Of a stretch of 64,000 nucleotides of DNA, positions 17,612 through 25,949 are shown piece by piece. Origin of the DNA: an uncultured Lachnospiraceae bacterium (lineage in GTDB: Bacteria > Bacillota > Clostridia > Lachnospirales > Lachnospiraceae); contig CANQUA010000007.1 in assembly GCA_947626915.1 (NCBI GenBank), positions 1 to 64,000 on the forward strand, written 5' to 3'. Position numbers and translations under genes: made by a program. Numbering within the stretch: the stretch's first letter is position 1; every line of letters begins with the position of its first letter. A model generated the notes under the pieces. It searched no databases and had not been told where the DNA came from. It saw only the letters and a program-made list of their open reading frames with translations.

Positions 17612-17658
17612 AAATATACCCCGTCCCTGGCCCGGGATGGGATCGGGGGCGGGGTATA
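17612..17658 (-). terminator. Terminator of the secreted choline-binding-like protein gene
   Basis: Minus strand TATACCCCG and CGGGGTATA form the stem, followed by TTTATTTTTG. Confidence 0.75.
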
Positions 17659-17688
17659 TGGGGCATCAGGGAACACCGTTTATGCCGG

Positions 17689-18450
17689 TTATTTTACTGC
17701 AACGTTTTTCAAATCATACTCAAACCATTTATCCAATACATATCCTGTCGAAGCATAGCCGGGCACACCGATCTGACAGAGAATCTCCTCCGCCTGCACC
17801 ACGGGTATGTTCAGGGCTTCCAGATCATCTTTCGTCATGCCTCCGAGGGCGTAGAAAATGCTGATATTTATAACCCGGGACTCACTCAAAGTCACGTCTT
17901 TCGTTCTTTTGGACCGCTGCAGCTTCTCAAACTCATCATACCAATACTGCTTTGTTTGTGAAATATCTTTCGCAATACTCCAATAGTTACTAAACATAAT
18001 TCCCAGACGGTCTTCTATCATCTTCTTGGCATCATCCCATTTCATGCCGTCGTTATATAAAGAGCTATAGTGCATTCCAAAAATATTATCAAACATATTC
18101 TTCGAATCGTCCCACACTTTTGCGCTCGAATCGCTGGCGGACGTCTGTATCTGGTACAGCGGACGGGTCTGCACCACGCCGTTCACGGTCCACGCTCCGC
18201 TGGCGTTCACGTCGGAGCCGTCGACGGTCGTACCGGTCACCAGATAGCCGTGGCCGTTGAAATAGAAGCACTCCGCGCTGCCGTCCCCGTCGCCGTCGAT
18301 CCATTTCCAGCTGCTGACCGGGTAGGTCCCGTCGTCGTTCTGATACCAGAAGCCTGTGGCGTCGCTTTTCCAGGTCCCTGCCAGCGCCGTCGAACTCATA
18401 GCCAGAGCGGCCGCCGCGGCGATCATCGCCGCACATAATTGTTTCCTCAT
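17689..18450 (-). CDS. Secreted protein with choline-binding-like repeat
   Basis: Exported protein of unknown role, 253 residues. Residues 1-25 are a signal peptide (MRKQLCAAMIAAAAALAM, cleaved after ALA). Residues 26-95 have aromatic/Gly repeats (GTWKSDATGFWYQNDDG, WKWIDGDGDGSAECFYF, GAWTVNGVVQ) of the cell-wall-binding YG/choline-binding type common in Lachnospiraceae. The remaining 150 residues are helical and unrecognised. The start at 18450 has GAGAGGAAA upstream; the extra in-frame N-terminal codons are not signal-like. The leader holds a hairpin at 18533-18567. It is monocistronic with its own terminator. Confidence 0.85.
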   Translation of the reverse strand: MRKQLCAAMIAAAAALAMSSTALAGTWKSDATGFWYQNDDGTYPVSSWKWIDGDGDGSAECFYFNGHGYLVTGTTVDGSDVNASGAWTVNGVVQTRPLYQIQTSASDSSAKVWDDSKNMFDNIFGMHYSSLYNDGMKWDDAKKMIEDRLGIMFSNYWSIAKDISQTKQYWYDEFEKLQRSKRTKDVTLSESRVINISIFYALGGMTKDDLEALNIPVVQAEEILCQIGVPGYASTGYVLDKWFEYDLKNVAVK

Positions 18451-18648
18451 ACATTTCCTCTCTTTCTGCAGGTCTCTCCGCCTGCTGCGTTTTGTCACGG
18501 AGCGGTACGGCCGGCAGCGCAGAAACGCACGCTGCCCCCCCAAAAACTTTTCAGTCTTTGAGGGGGCAGGCCGCCTGTCCTTACTTTACTCTGTTATCTT
18601 ATCACACCCTCCGGATTCCCGCAAGCGAAAATAAGCCACTTTTGCCTC

Positions 18649-18677
18649 TTGATAAGCGATTGTCCCCGCTATATAAT
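18649..18677 (+). promoter_or_regulatory. Promoter for the orphan plus-strand gene
   Basis: TTGATA, 17-base spacer, perfect TATAAT, pointing toward the gene at 18763. Confidence 0.75.
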
Positions 18678-18762
18678 AGGTTTAGGCCACATTTGACCAA
18701 TCTTTCCCGGTATCTCCCGGCTCCCCGGTCCCATTCGCGCCAGATCGGGAGGAACGCAGGAG

Positions 18763-19356
18763 ATGCAAAAGAGCCTGGAACAAACAAATTCCTACCGAAG
18801 AGAAGATACAGAGGATAAGTATACAAAAGAAAAAATGGCAGAGGGCGGCTATCGCCCGGATGAAAATACAGCAGATAAAAATAATGCAAATGAAAGTGCA
18901 GCCGATAAAAACACTGCAAATGAAAAAACGGCCGGTACAGACCATGCAGGCGAAAAGACGTTTTCCATAGGCGACGCACGGGAAGACAGCAATCCGTATT
19001 CCCCGGCCGCGCACGTCCGGGACGCCAACAGCCGGACCATCTTCCGCAGCCGCAAACTTACGTGCCAGTTCCTGCGGGATTACAGCGGGCTTTCCAGTAT
19101 GGCCTTGATGCGGAAGATGCGGTTTCTGCAGCAGAACAATTTGGGTCAAATAAATAAAAAACGGCGCAAAGGGAACGCGGGCGGAAGACCGGCGGATCGG
19201 ATTGAAAATGTGGTAATGCACGCGGTGAAACGCGGCGGAAATTTTGTTTATTTTTCGTACTTTTTTATTTTATGGATTTTATATTTTTTTAATGACCGGT
19301 ACATATTTTGGACATATTTATCATTTATATTAAAATTACGCTACTTGAAAGGGTAG
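18763..19356 (+). CDS. Orphan protein, possibly a decayed Rpn-type nuclease relative
   Basis: A 197-codon frame after a good promoter, GGGAGG ten bases before the ATG, and followed by a terminator. Residues 28-65 are Asn/Ala/Glu/Lys-rich and include two 10-residue repeats (ADKNNANESA, ADKNTANEKT). Residues 90-112 (RTIFRSRKLTCQFLRDYSG) recall the start of some Rpn/YhgA-type PD-(D/E)XK nuclease proteins, but the rest of that fold is absent. The C-terminal 40 residues are hydrophobic and come from very AT-rich DNA unlike the neighbours. It could be a truncated gene or a short surface protein; I do not assign a function. Confidence 0.45.
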   Translation: MQKSLEQTNSYRREDTEDKYTKEKMAEGGYRPDENTADKNNANESAADKNTANEKTAGTDHAGEKTFSIGDAREDSNPYSPAAHVRDANSRTIFRSRKLTCQFLRDYSGLSSMALMRKMRFLQQNNLGQINKKRRKGNAGGRPADRIENVVMHAVKRGGNFVYFSYFFILWILYFFNDRYIFWTYLSFILKLRYLKG

Positions 19357-19476
19357 CGGGCCTTAGTTTCAAGTGTAAAACTTGGAATGACAAAGCTTTT
19401 TCATACTCATACCGGACGATGCAAATCGTCCGGCCCCCCTAAAACAATTTCCTAAATATACCTACCATTCCCTACG

Positions 19477-19505
19477 AAAAGGTCCTGCGACGGCAGGGCC
19501 TTTTT
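19477..19505 (+). terminator. Terminator after the orphan gene
   Basis: AAAAGGTCCTGC-GACG-GCAGGGCC followed by TTTTT. The A-run in front also allows use from the other strand. Confidence 0.85.
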
Positions 19506-19624
19506 CGTTGCCGCTGTTCCCAGGACCTATATCCGAATCCCCACGGCGGAACGCCGCGTATGGCCGGCGGCGGAACATGGGCGAAAATGGACGCAATCCC
19601 AGGCCATAACCATCAGGTCCCACT

Positions 19625-19875
19625 ATAAGCCGGATTTCACCGCAAGCCAAGCCCTCTCGCAAGCTAGGCCTTACTGCAAGCCAGACACTGTCACAGGCCA
19701 GGTCCCACTGCAAATTAATCCCCACTGCGAACCAGTCCCTCTGCAAACCAGGCCCACCGCAAATCAGACCTCGCCACAAACCAGACCATCACGCAAAACT
19801 GACCCCGCCGCAAACCAGGCCTCCGCAAACCAATCCCCGCCGTAAATCAGTCCCTCTCGCAGGCCACAGCAACCA
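19625..19875. repeat. Degenerate 17-bp minisatellite
   Basis: About 14 units of 15-18 bases with the consensus GCAAACCAGRCCCNCC, for example GCAAACCAGGCCCACC and GCAAACCAGGCCTCC. Units are diverged and unequal in length. Open frames through it on either strand are periodic and do not look coding. Confidence 0.75.
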
Positions 19876-19879
19876 CATA

Positions 19880-19908
19880 TTGCATTTAACGGCCAAAAGA
19901 GGTATGAT
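19880..19908 (+). promoter_or_regulatory. Promoter for the CmpB-type gene
   Basis: TTGCAT, 17-base spacer, TATGAT, 32 bases before the start codon at 19941. Confidence 0.6.
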
Positions 19909-19940
19909 AAGGACAGCAAAAACGCACAGGAGGCCGCGTT

Positions 19941-21323
19941 ATGTATACGTATCCCTGGTACCACTGGATCACATTCTTTTTCACATACAGCTTTTTCGGA
20001 TGGATCTTCGAATCCGCCTACGTTTCCCTCTTGCAGCACCGCTTCGTCAACCGCGGGTTTCTGCGTATGCCGCTGCTGCCGCTCTATGGGACGGGCGCAG
20101 TCATGATGCTGTGGCTGTCCCTGCCCGTGAAAGACAATGTCGTGCTGGTCTATTTTGCGGGCGTCATCGGCGCTACGGTATTGGAATATGTGACCGGCTA
20201 CGTAATGGAGCGGCTGTTTAAGATGAAATACTGGGACTACAGCAACCAGCCCTTTAACCTGAACGGTTACATCTGTCTGTCCTCCTCCGTCGCCTGGGGG
20301 TTCCTGACCATTTTCCTGACCGAAGTGATCCACCAGCCGATTGCAGCCCTGGTACTGAGCCTGAAACCATGGGTTGAATTTCCGATCATTGCCGTCGTGG
20401 GGGCCATGTTCGCCGCCGATACCGTTGTGTCCGTCAAGGAAGCCCTGGATCTGGGCAAGGCGCTGGAAGCCATGACGAAGATGAAAGCCGAGCTGGACGA
20501 GCTGCAGGTTCAGTCCGCCCTGCTGAAAGCTGAGATCGCCCAGCGAATGGAAGATCTGCGGGCGGAGCTGGAAGCTAAAGCCGTCGAAGTCGCCGGCGTG
20601 CGGACGGAAGCCGCTGTGAAAGCCGCCGAGGTAAGAGCCGATGCGGAGGCTAAGATCGCGGAAGTCAAAGCGGCGGCGGCCAAGCTTGGCGAAGCCGGTT
20701 CCGGAGCCGCTGCCAAAATCGCGGAGGCCACTTCCGGCGCTGCCGCCAAAATTGGGGACGTTAAGTCCGGCGCTGCCGCTAAGATCGGAGAGGTCGCTTC
20801 CGGCGCTGCCGCCAAAATTGGAGACGCTAAGTCCGGCGCTGCCGCTAAGATCGGAGAGATCGCTTCCGGCGCTGCTATCAAAATCGGGGACGCTAAATCC
20901 GGTGCCGCCGCGAAGATCGCGGGAGCTGCCTCCAGCACTGAAGCCAGGATCGGCGACGCTAAATCCGGCGTCGCCGCGAAGACTGGCGAAGTCGCTTCCG
21001 GTACCGCCGCCAGACTCGGAGACGCCAAGTCCGGTGCCGCCGCTAAAATCGTGGAAGCCGCTTCCGGCGCCGCTGCCAAAATCGGAGACGCAGGTTCGGA
21101 AGCCGCTGCCAGGATCTCCCGGCTCCTGGAGGAAAGCCGCCAGCGGGAGGACGCCCTGTCCGGACAGATCCTGGCACTGAATGAAAAACGCAAAACCCTG
21201 ACCAATCGGTTCGGTTTTTACCGCAAGGGCCTGCTGCGCGGAAATCCGACCGCCTCGTCAGCCCGTTTCTCCGCCGCCCTGAAAGAATTAAAAGAAGCTC
21301 TTGAGAACCGGGATTCCCACTGA
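19941..21323 (+). CDS. CmpB-family membrane protein with a C-terminal 11-residue repeat domain
   Basis: Residues 1-165 are the multi-spanning ABC_trans_CmpB domain (putative ABC-transporter type IV), with about five membrane helices and the conserved FFGWIFES and GFLRMPLLPLYGTGA motifs; its biochemical role is not established. Residues 168-243 are a charged coiled-coil-like helix. Residues 234-387 consist of 13-14 tandem 11-residue units of the type SGAAAKIGDAK alternating with SGAAAKIGEVA. Residues 395-460 are a basic helical tail. The hendecad part resembles LEA group 3 or synuclein-type amphipathic repeats. GGAGG lies upstream of the ATG, with a promoter at 19880 and two terminators after it. 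The CmpB domain alone is about 200 residues in relatives, so the repeat tail is an addition. Confidence 0.85.
   Translation: MYTYPWYHWITFFFTYSFFGWIFESAYVSLLQHRFVNRGFLRMPLLPLYGTGAVMMLWLSLPVKDNVVLVYFAGVIGATVLEYVTGYVMERLFKMKYWDYSNQPFNLNGYICLSSSVAWGFLTIFLTEVIHQPIAALVLSLKPWVEFPIIAVVGAMFAADTVVSVKEALDLGKALEAMTKMKAELDELQVQSALLKAEIAQRMEDLRAELEAKAVEVAGVRTEAAVKAAEVRADAEAKIAEVKAAAAKLGEAGSGAAAKIAEATSGAAAKIGDVKSGAAAKIGEVASGAAAKIGDAKSGAAAKIGEIASGAAIKIGDAKSGAAAKIAGAASSTEARIGDAKSGVAAKTGEVASGTAARLGDAKSGAAAKIVEAASGAAAKIGDAGSEAAARISRLLEESRQREDALSGQILALNEKRKTLTNRFGFYRKGLLRGNPTASSARFSAALKELKEALENRDSH
20673..21101 (+). repeat. 33-bp coding tandem repeats
   Basis: Thirteen consecutive 33-bp units within the CmpB-type gene encode the 11-residue repeats. 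Neighbouring units alternate between two subtypes (GDAK and GEVA endings), suggesting duplication of a 66-bp pair. Substitutions are mostly silent or conservative. Confidence 0.9.
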
Positions 21324-21438
21324 ATGAGAGTTTCTCCGCGGCCCAGCCATAGACACTCCGGCTGCCGGGGAAAGGCACCGATATCTTTTCCGGGCAAATC
21401 CTCCGTCCTATTTTCCGATATCCGGCAATCCGTCATCC

Positions 21439-21492
21439 GCAGATTTTCCCGGCGGCGTATTTCCTATCCGCCAGGGGGAAATCTGCTTTTTT
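21439..21492 (+). terminator. Terminator of the CmpB-type gene
   Basis: GCAGATTTTCCC and GGGGGAAATCTGC form the outer stem, with an inner GGCGG/CCGCC, followed by six T residues. Confidence 0.85.
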
Positions 21493-21498
21493 CACGAC

Positions 21499-21556
21499 GA
21501 AAAAAGCCGCTATAGCCGGGGCGCAGGATACACGCTCCGTCTATAACGGCCTTTTC
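21499..21556. terminator. Terminator of the phosphohexomutase gene
   Basis: On the minus strand GCCGTTATAG and CTATAGCGGC form a stem with one mismatch, then TTTTTT. The other strand also has a short T-tract. Confidence 0.75.
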
Positions 21557-21595
21557 GGAAGATCCGGCGCGAAACCACGCGCACCATCTCCACCG

Positions 21596-23332
21596 TTACA
21601 TCATCTTGTCCACCATGGCCATGACTGCCGCTCCCAGCGCCGCGGATTTCGCGTCAGCGTCCTCCAGCGAGCTGCCCTTGACTCCATAATAAAGCTTGAT
21701 CTTCGGCTCGGTGCCGGATGGCCGGACGCACAGCCAGGCGTTGTCGTTCATGTCATAGTAGAGCACGTTGGAAGCCGGCAGCCCGGTCGGCTTCACCTCG
21801 CCGGTCGCCATATCTTTCACCGTATCCAGCTTGTAATCGCGGGCGGAGAGCACCGTGTAATCGCCTACCTGCGACGGCGCGTCTTTCCGCAGGGTCTCCA
21901 TGATGGACTGGATCTTCGCCAGGCCCTCGATCCCCGCCAGGCTGATGGACTTAACCGCATCCTTGTAATAGCCGTATTTCTCGTACATGGCTACCATCGC
22001 ATCCCACAGCGTCATATTCTTCGTCTTGTAGTATGCGGCGGCCTCGCACAGCGCCACGCTGGCGGAAACAGCGTCCTTGTCGCGGGCGTAGGTCCCGATC
22101 AGGCAGCCGTAGCTCTCTTCCATACCGAACATATAATGTCCGGCGCCGGTATGCTCCTCCCTCAGAATCTGCTGTCCGATCCACTTAAAGCCGGTCAGAC
22201 ACTCCACCAGCCTGCAGCCGTAATTCGCTGCCACGGCGTCCACCAGATTGGTGGTCACAATGGATTTCACCACTTCGCCGTCTGCGGGAATCCTGCCTGC
22301 GGCGGCTTTCTGGCTCAGCACGTACTCGCACAGCAGGGAGCCGGACATATTGCCGGTCAGGGAAATGTATTCGCCGGACTTTGTATCCTTCACATATACC
22401 CCCAGACGGTCGGCGTCGGGATCGGTCGCCAGGACCAGGTCGGCGTCGGTCTTTTTCGCGATCTCCAGCCCCAGCGCGAACGCTTCCGCCGCCTCCGGGT
22501 TCGGATAGCTGACTGTCGGGAACTCGCCGTCTGGCAGCTCCTGCTGCGGCACCACCTGCACATGGGTAAAACCGATCTCTTTCAGCGCGCGGCGGACCGG
22601 GATATTGCCGGTGCCGTGGAGCGGCGTGTAAACGATCCTGATGCTGTCCTGCATCCGGTCGATGGCGTCCTGGTTCACCACCTGGGCCTTCACATGGGCG
22701 ATGTATTTGTCGTCGATCTCCGCGCCGATGACCTTGTAAAGGCCGGCGGCTTTTGCGTCGGAAGCGGTCATGGTCTTCACCGTGGACAGATCCTGGATCG
22801 CCAGCACTTCCTCGGTCACGCCCTTGTCATGGGGCGGCGTAAACTGGGCGCCGTCTTCCCAGTAAACCTTGTAGCCGTTGTACTCCGGCGGGTTATGGCT
22901 GGCGGTCACGTTGATGCCGGCGATGCAGCCCAGCTCCCGGACTGCGAACGACAGCTCCGGCGTGGGGCGCAGGGACTCGAATTTGTAAGCCGTGATGCCG
23001 TTGGCAGCCAGCGTCCTCGCTGCTTCGTCGGCGAACTCCGGCGACATCCGCCGGGAATCGTAAGCGATCGCCACGCCCCTGGCGGCCCCGCCCTGTTTGA
23101 TGATATAGTTGGCCAGCCCCTGCGTTGCACGGCGGACGACATAGATATTCATGCGGTTGACGCCCGCGCCGATGATGCCGCGCAGTCCGGCGGTGCCAAA
23201 TTCCAGATCCATATAGAAGCGCTCTTTGATCTCTTCCTCATCGCCGGCAATGGCGCGAAGCTCCGCCTTGGTATCCTCGTCAAAGTACGGATTGCTCAGC
23301 CATTCTTCATATATTTTTTTATAATCTCTCAT
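21596..23332 (-). CDS. Phosphoglucomutase/phosphomannomutase
   Basis: Alpha-D-phosphohexomutase that interconverts sugar 1- and 6-phosphates, feeding glycogen and cell-envelope sugar nucleotides. At 578 residues it matches the long PgcA-type. The phosphoserine loop is TASHNPPEYNGYK near residue 142, the metal loop DPDADRLG near 300, the sugar-binding GMEESYG near 400 and the phosphate-binding RPSGTEPKIK near 545. AAGGAGG precedes the ATG. The gene is monocistronic, with a terminator downstream. It may supply glucose-1-phosphate for RfbF at the right end of the window; that link is inference. Confidence 0.95.
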   Translation of the reverse strand: MRDYKKIYEEWLSNPYFDEDTKAELRAIAGDEEEIKERFYMDLEFGTAGLRGIIGAGVNRMNIYVVRRATQGLANYIIKQGGAARGVAIAYDSRRMSPEFADEAARTLAANGITAYKFESLRPTPELSFAVRELGCIAGINVTASHNPPEYNGYKVYWEDGAQFTPPHDKGVTEEVLAIQDLSTVKTMTASDAKAAGLYKVIGAEIDDKYIAHVKAQVVNQDAIDRMQDSIRIVYTPLHGTGNIPVRRALKEIGFTHVQVVPQQELPDGEFPTVSYPNPEAAEAFALGLEIAKKTDADLVLATDPDADRLGVYVKDTKSGEYISLTGNMSGSLLCEYVLSQKAAAGRIPADGEVVKSIVTTNLVDAVAANYGCRLVECLTGFKWIGQQILREEHTGAGHYMFGMEESYGCLIGTYARDKDAVSASVALCEAAAYYKTKNMTLWDAMVAMYEKYGYYKDAVKSISLAGIEGLAKIQSIMETLRKDAPSQVGDYTVLSARDYKLDTVKDMATGEVKPTGLPASNVLYYDMNDNAWLCVRPSGTEPKIKLYYGVKGSSLEDADAKSAALGAAVMAMVDKMM

Positions 23333-23413
23333 GGTCGTATCTCCTCCTTATTTGGCCTGAGTGCATTTCTTTCATTATAGAACAGTTTGCGGAAAAAAGG
23401 AAGCCTTTAACCG

Positions 23414-24397
23414 TTACTCCTGCCGTATTTTTGCCAGAAATTTTTCCCGGTCGGGAAGCTGGCGTTCCAGATTTTTCAGTTTCTCGATATTCCGTTCCGG
23501 TATCCAGGCTTTATTGGCGTTATAATAAAAATTCACCTGCTTCCAGTATTTCTCCGGATAAAGAAAGAGATAATAGAGCCGCTCCCGTTCCTGGTCCGTC
23601 ATCGGCAGGATCCGGTCGTAGGCTTCCAGCATTTCCTGGCCCAGGCCCACGTTCCATTCATGCTTTTCCATAACCTTGCGCATAAAGTAATACAGATCCT
23701 CCATCGGGTCTCCCAGGTGCATTTTGTGAAATTCAATAATGGCCGCGTTGTCCTCGTCCATCAGGATATGGTGATGATCCAGATTCCCGTGACATAAAAA
23801 AAGAGGGGCGCTGCTTTCGGTCTCACGCAGTCTCTTTAGCCCCTCGCAGGCCGCCTCCGCCTGCTCGTAAAACAACTCAAAATTCTCCAGAATGCACCGT
23901 TCCAGTTCCGATTTTTTCCGCTTGGCTTTTATATAATTGCGGGCGCGTTTCATTTCCTGGTTATGGCGCTGCATTTCGGTCTCCATAGACCCCAGCATGA
24001 TCGAACCCAGGTTCCATTCCTCCTTCCGGGCAATGCCCCGGAATATCTGGTGCAGACGGCCGATCCAGACGATTGCCTGACGAACCTCCCTGCGGTCGCG
24101 TATATTGCATTCCCGGTCCGTAAACCATCGCTTCAGCACATACCTTGTTCCGTCCTCGCCTACGGAGACCAGCTCTCCCTGCGCCGTCCGAATATAATCG
24201 TCCACCCGCTCCATCCCCGCCGCGCGGACCTGTCCCAGAACCTGCGACTCAAATTCCAGGCGTTTCTGTGTCCCACGGTACTCAGAGAGCAGCGTCGTTC
24301 CAATGGTCGTCTCGCAAATATAGCCGCTGCGTCCCTTTTTCACGCTCTCAACCGCCAGATCGTACTGGGCCAAAGCCTCCAAATATTTTTCGTTCAC
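23414..24397 (-). CDS. CotS-type kinase-like protein
   Basis: Phosphotransferase-fold protein of 327 residues like the CotS family of spore-coat proteins. The catalytic-loop position reads CHGNLDHHHILM, where APH-type kinases have HGD, and the metal-binding position reads IIEFHKMHLGDP, where an Asp is usual. Both key acids are altered, so it may bind but not transfer phosphate, or its activity may differ. The EDLYYFMRKVMEK segment is typical of CotS relatives. It suggests a sporulation background, but no other spore gene adjoins it. Confidence 0.75.
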   Translation of the reverse strand: MNEKYLEALAQYDLAVESVKKGRSGYICETTIGTTLLSEYRGTQKRLEFESQVLGQVRAAGMERVDDYIRTAQGELVSVGEDGTRYVLKRWFTDRECNIRDRREVRQAIVWIGRLHQIFRGIARKEEWNLGSIMLGSMETEMQRHNQEMKRARNYIKAKRKKSELERCILENFELFYEQAEAACEGLKRLRETESSAPLFLCHGNLDHHHILMDEDNAAIIEFHKMHLGDPMEDLYYFMRKVMEKHEWNVGLGQEMLEAYDRILPMTDQERERLYYLFLYPEKYWKQVNFYYNANKAWIPERNIEKLKNLERQLPDREKFLAKIRQE

Positions 24398-24570
24398 ATC
24401 TACCCCTCCGCATGCCCTGTTCCTAAACTACTTCTAGGGTATGAAAGAGAGGGCCGGATTATGCCGCGCATTTTCCGGCCGGGGAAGGAATGAAGCAGGC
24501 AGGAAGACCGCCCGGCGAGTCCGCCAGTCTGCTCCCGCTTCCCCGGCAAACCTCCGCATCCAGCTTGTCA

Positions 24571-25851
24571 CTACGGCCGGCAGCAGTCTGTTCCTGCGTC
24601 TCCGGAAAACCTCCGCAGCAAATACTCCTTCGTGTTCCGCTCCGGCCGTTCGATGACCTCCGCAAGCATCGCCTCCAGCGTTGTTCCCAGCTCCCGGCCC
24701 GGCCGCATCCCAAGGCGGATCAGGTCCTGGCCCGTCACCGCCAGCATTTTTAAGGAAATGCAGTCGCCCCGGCCGCGGATCTCCGCGGTCTGAGACTGAA
24801 GCCGCGCCATATCCTCCAGGGTTTCCGGGATCCGGTCCCACTCCGGAATTTCTGCGGTCCCGGCCTGCGCTCCCCGGTCATACCGAAGCACGCTTTCTTT
24901 CAAAAGCAGCAGATCGTCGCAGGTCTCCGGAAGCATCCGGCTCATCGTGCGCCGTATCTCAGCCTGGGTCTGCCCCACCGGCTGACGCCACCATTCTGTC
25001 AGGAGCCGGACCCTGGCGATCGTTTCATTGTCCAGCTTCAGCTCCCGCAGGATCCTGGCCGCCGCCTCCGGGGTCTCATGCCGCAAAAAAGCCGCCCAAC
25101 GCAGCGCCTTGCGGGAGGGAAGCTGCGGATCCACGGCAATCTGCTCCGGCCGGATCTGCGCGAACGTCTCCGACACATACGGTTCCGCGCCGCAGGCAAA
25201 AACCAGCCGCATCTGATCCGGATTCGGCGAAAGAAGCAGTTTCGTCAGTTCCGTCTGGATCCGCTCCCTGCTGACCTGCACCAGCTTCGGGGCCAGCAGC
25301 CGCACCGCCGCCTCCGTTTCCGCCTCGATCTCAAAACCCAGCTGGGCCGCGAACCGCAGCGCCCGCAGGATCCGGAGCGCGTCTTCCGTAAACCGGTCCT
25401 CCGCCCGTCCTACGCAGCGGATCCGACCGTTTCGCAGATCGTCCATCCCGCCGAACGCATCGATCAGCCCTGTTTTCCGACTGTAGGCCATGGCGTTGAT
25501 CGTAAAATCACGGCGTTTCAGATCCTCCAGCAGATCCGAGGTAAATTCCACCGATTTCGGATGGCGGCCGTCCTCATATATCCCGTCGATGCGGAACGTA
25601 GTCACTTCATAGCCCGTTTTTCCCCGCATGATCGTCACGGTACCATGCTTGATGCCCGTGTCAATGGTCCTGCCGAAAATTGCTTTCACCTGGGCGGGCC
25701 TGGCCGAGGTGGTAATATCCCAGTCCCCCGGCTCCCGCCCCAGCAGCGAATCCCGGACACAGCCGCCCACCACGTAGGCCTCGAAGCCGTTTTGATTCAG
25801 TTTTTCAATAATCTCCTCCGCCTGCCGCGGTACAGGAATCGCTGCGTTCAT
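24571..25851 (-). CDS. cca: CCA tRNA nucleotidyltransferase
   Basis: Class II enzyme that adds or repairs the CCA end of tRNAs, or a poly(A)-polymerase relative. The head domain has VVGGCVRDSLLGREPGDWDI with the catalytic DxD pair near residues 44-46. The RRDFTINAMAY and RALRFAAQLGFE motifs follow. The 426-residue length fits, and there is no clear HD domain. I prefer the ATG at 25851 (MNAAIPVPRQ), ten bases after AGGAG; the ATG three codons earlier is only two bases from that site. It lies 98 bases after proS on the same strand. Confidence 0.92.
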   Translation of the reverse strand: MNAAIPVPRQAEEIIEKLNQNGFEAYVVGGCVRDSLLGREPGDWDITTSARPAQVKAIFGRTIDTGIKHGTVTIMRGKTGYEVTTFRIDGIYEDGRHPKSVEFTSDLLEDLKRRDFTINAMAYSRKTGLIDAFGGMDDLRNGRIRCVGRAEDRFTEDALRILRALRFAAQLGFEIEAETEAAVRLLAPKLVQVSRERIQTELTKLLLSPNPDQMRLVFACGAEPYVSETFAQIRPEQIAVDPQLPSRKALRWAAFLRHETPEAAARILRELKLDNETIARVRLLTEWWRQPVGQTQAEIRRTMSRMLPETCDDLLLLKESVLRYDRGAQAGTAEIPEWDRIPETLEDMARLQSQTAEIRGRGDCISLKMLAVTGQDLIRLGMRPGRELGTTLEAMLAEVIERPERNTKEYLLRRFSGDAGTDCCRP

Positions 25852-25949
25852 CCCAGTCATTCTCCTATAAAACCCGTCCGGCTCCTGCCCTCATGCCCCG
25901 CGTTTTCCGCCGGACAAGCCGGGCAGGGCCAAACGGCACAGTCCATTCC

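Larger units (their letters stand above)
19357..19940. other. Repeat-rich intergenic region upstream of the CmpB-type gene
   Basis: No gene is supported. It contains the terminator at 19477-19505, an array of about 14 degenerate 17-bp units (19625-19875) and the promoter at 19880-19908. The first 120 bases are AT-rich. Confidence 0.6.
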
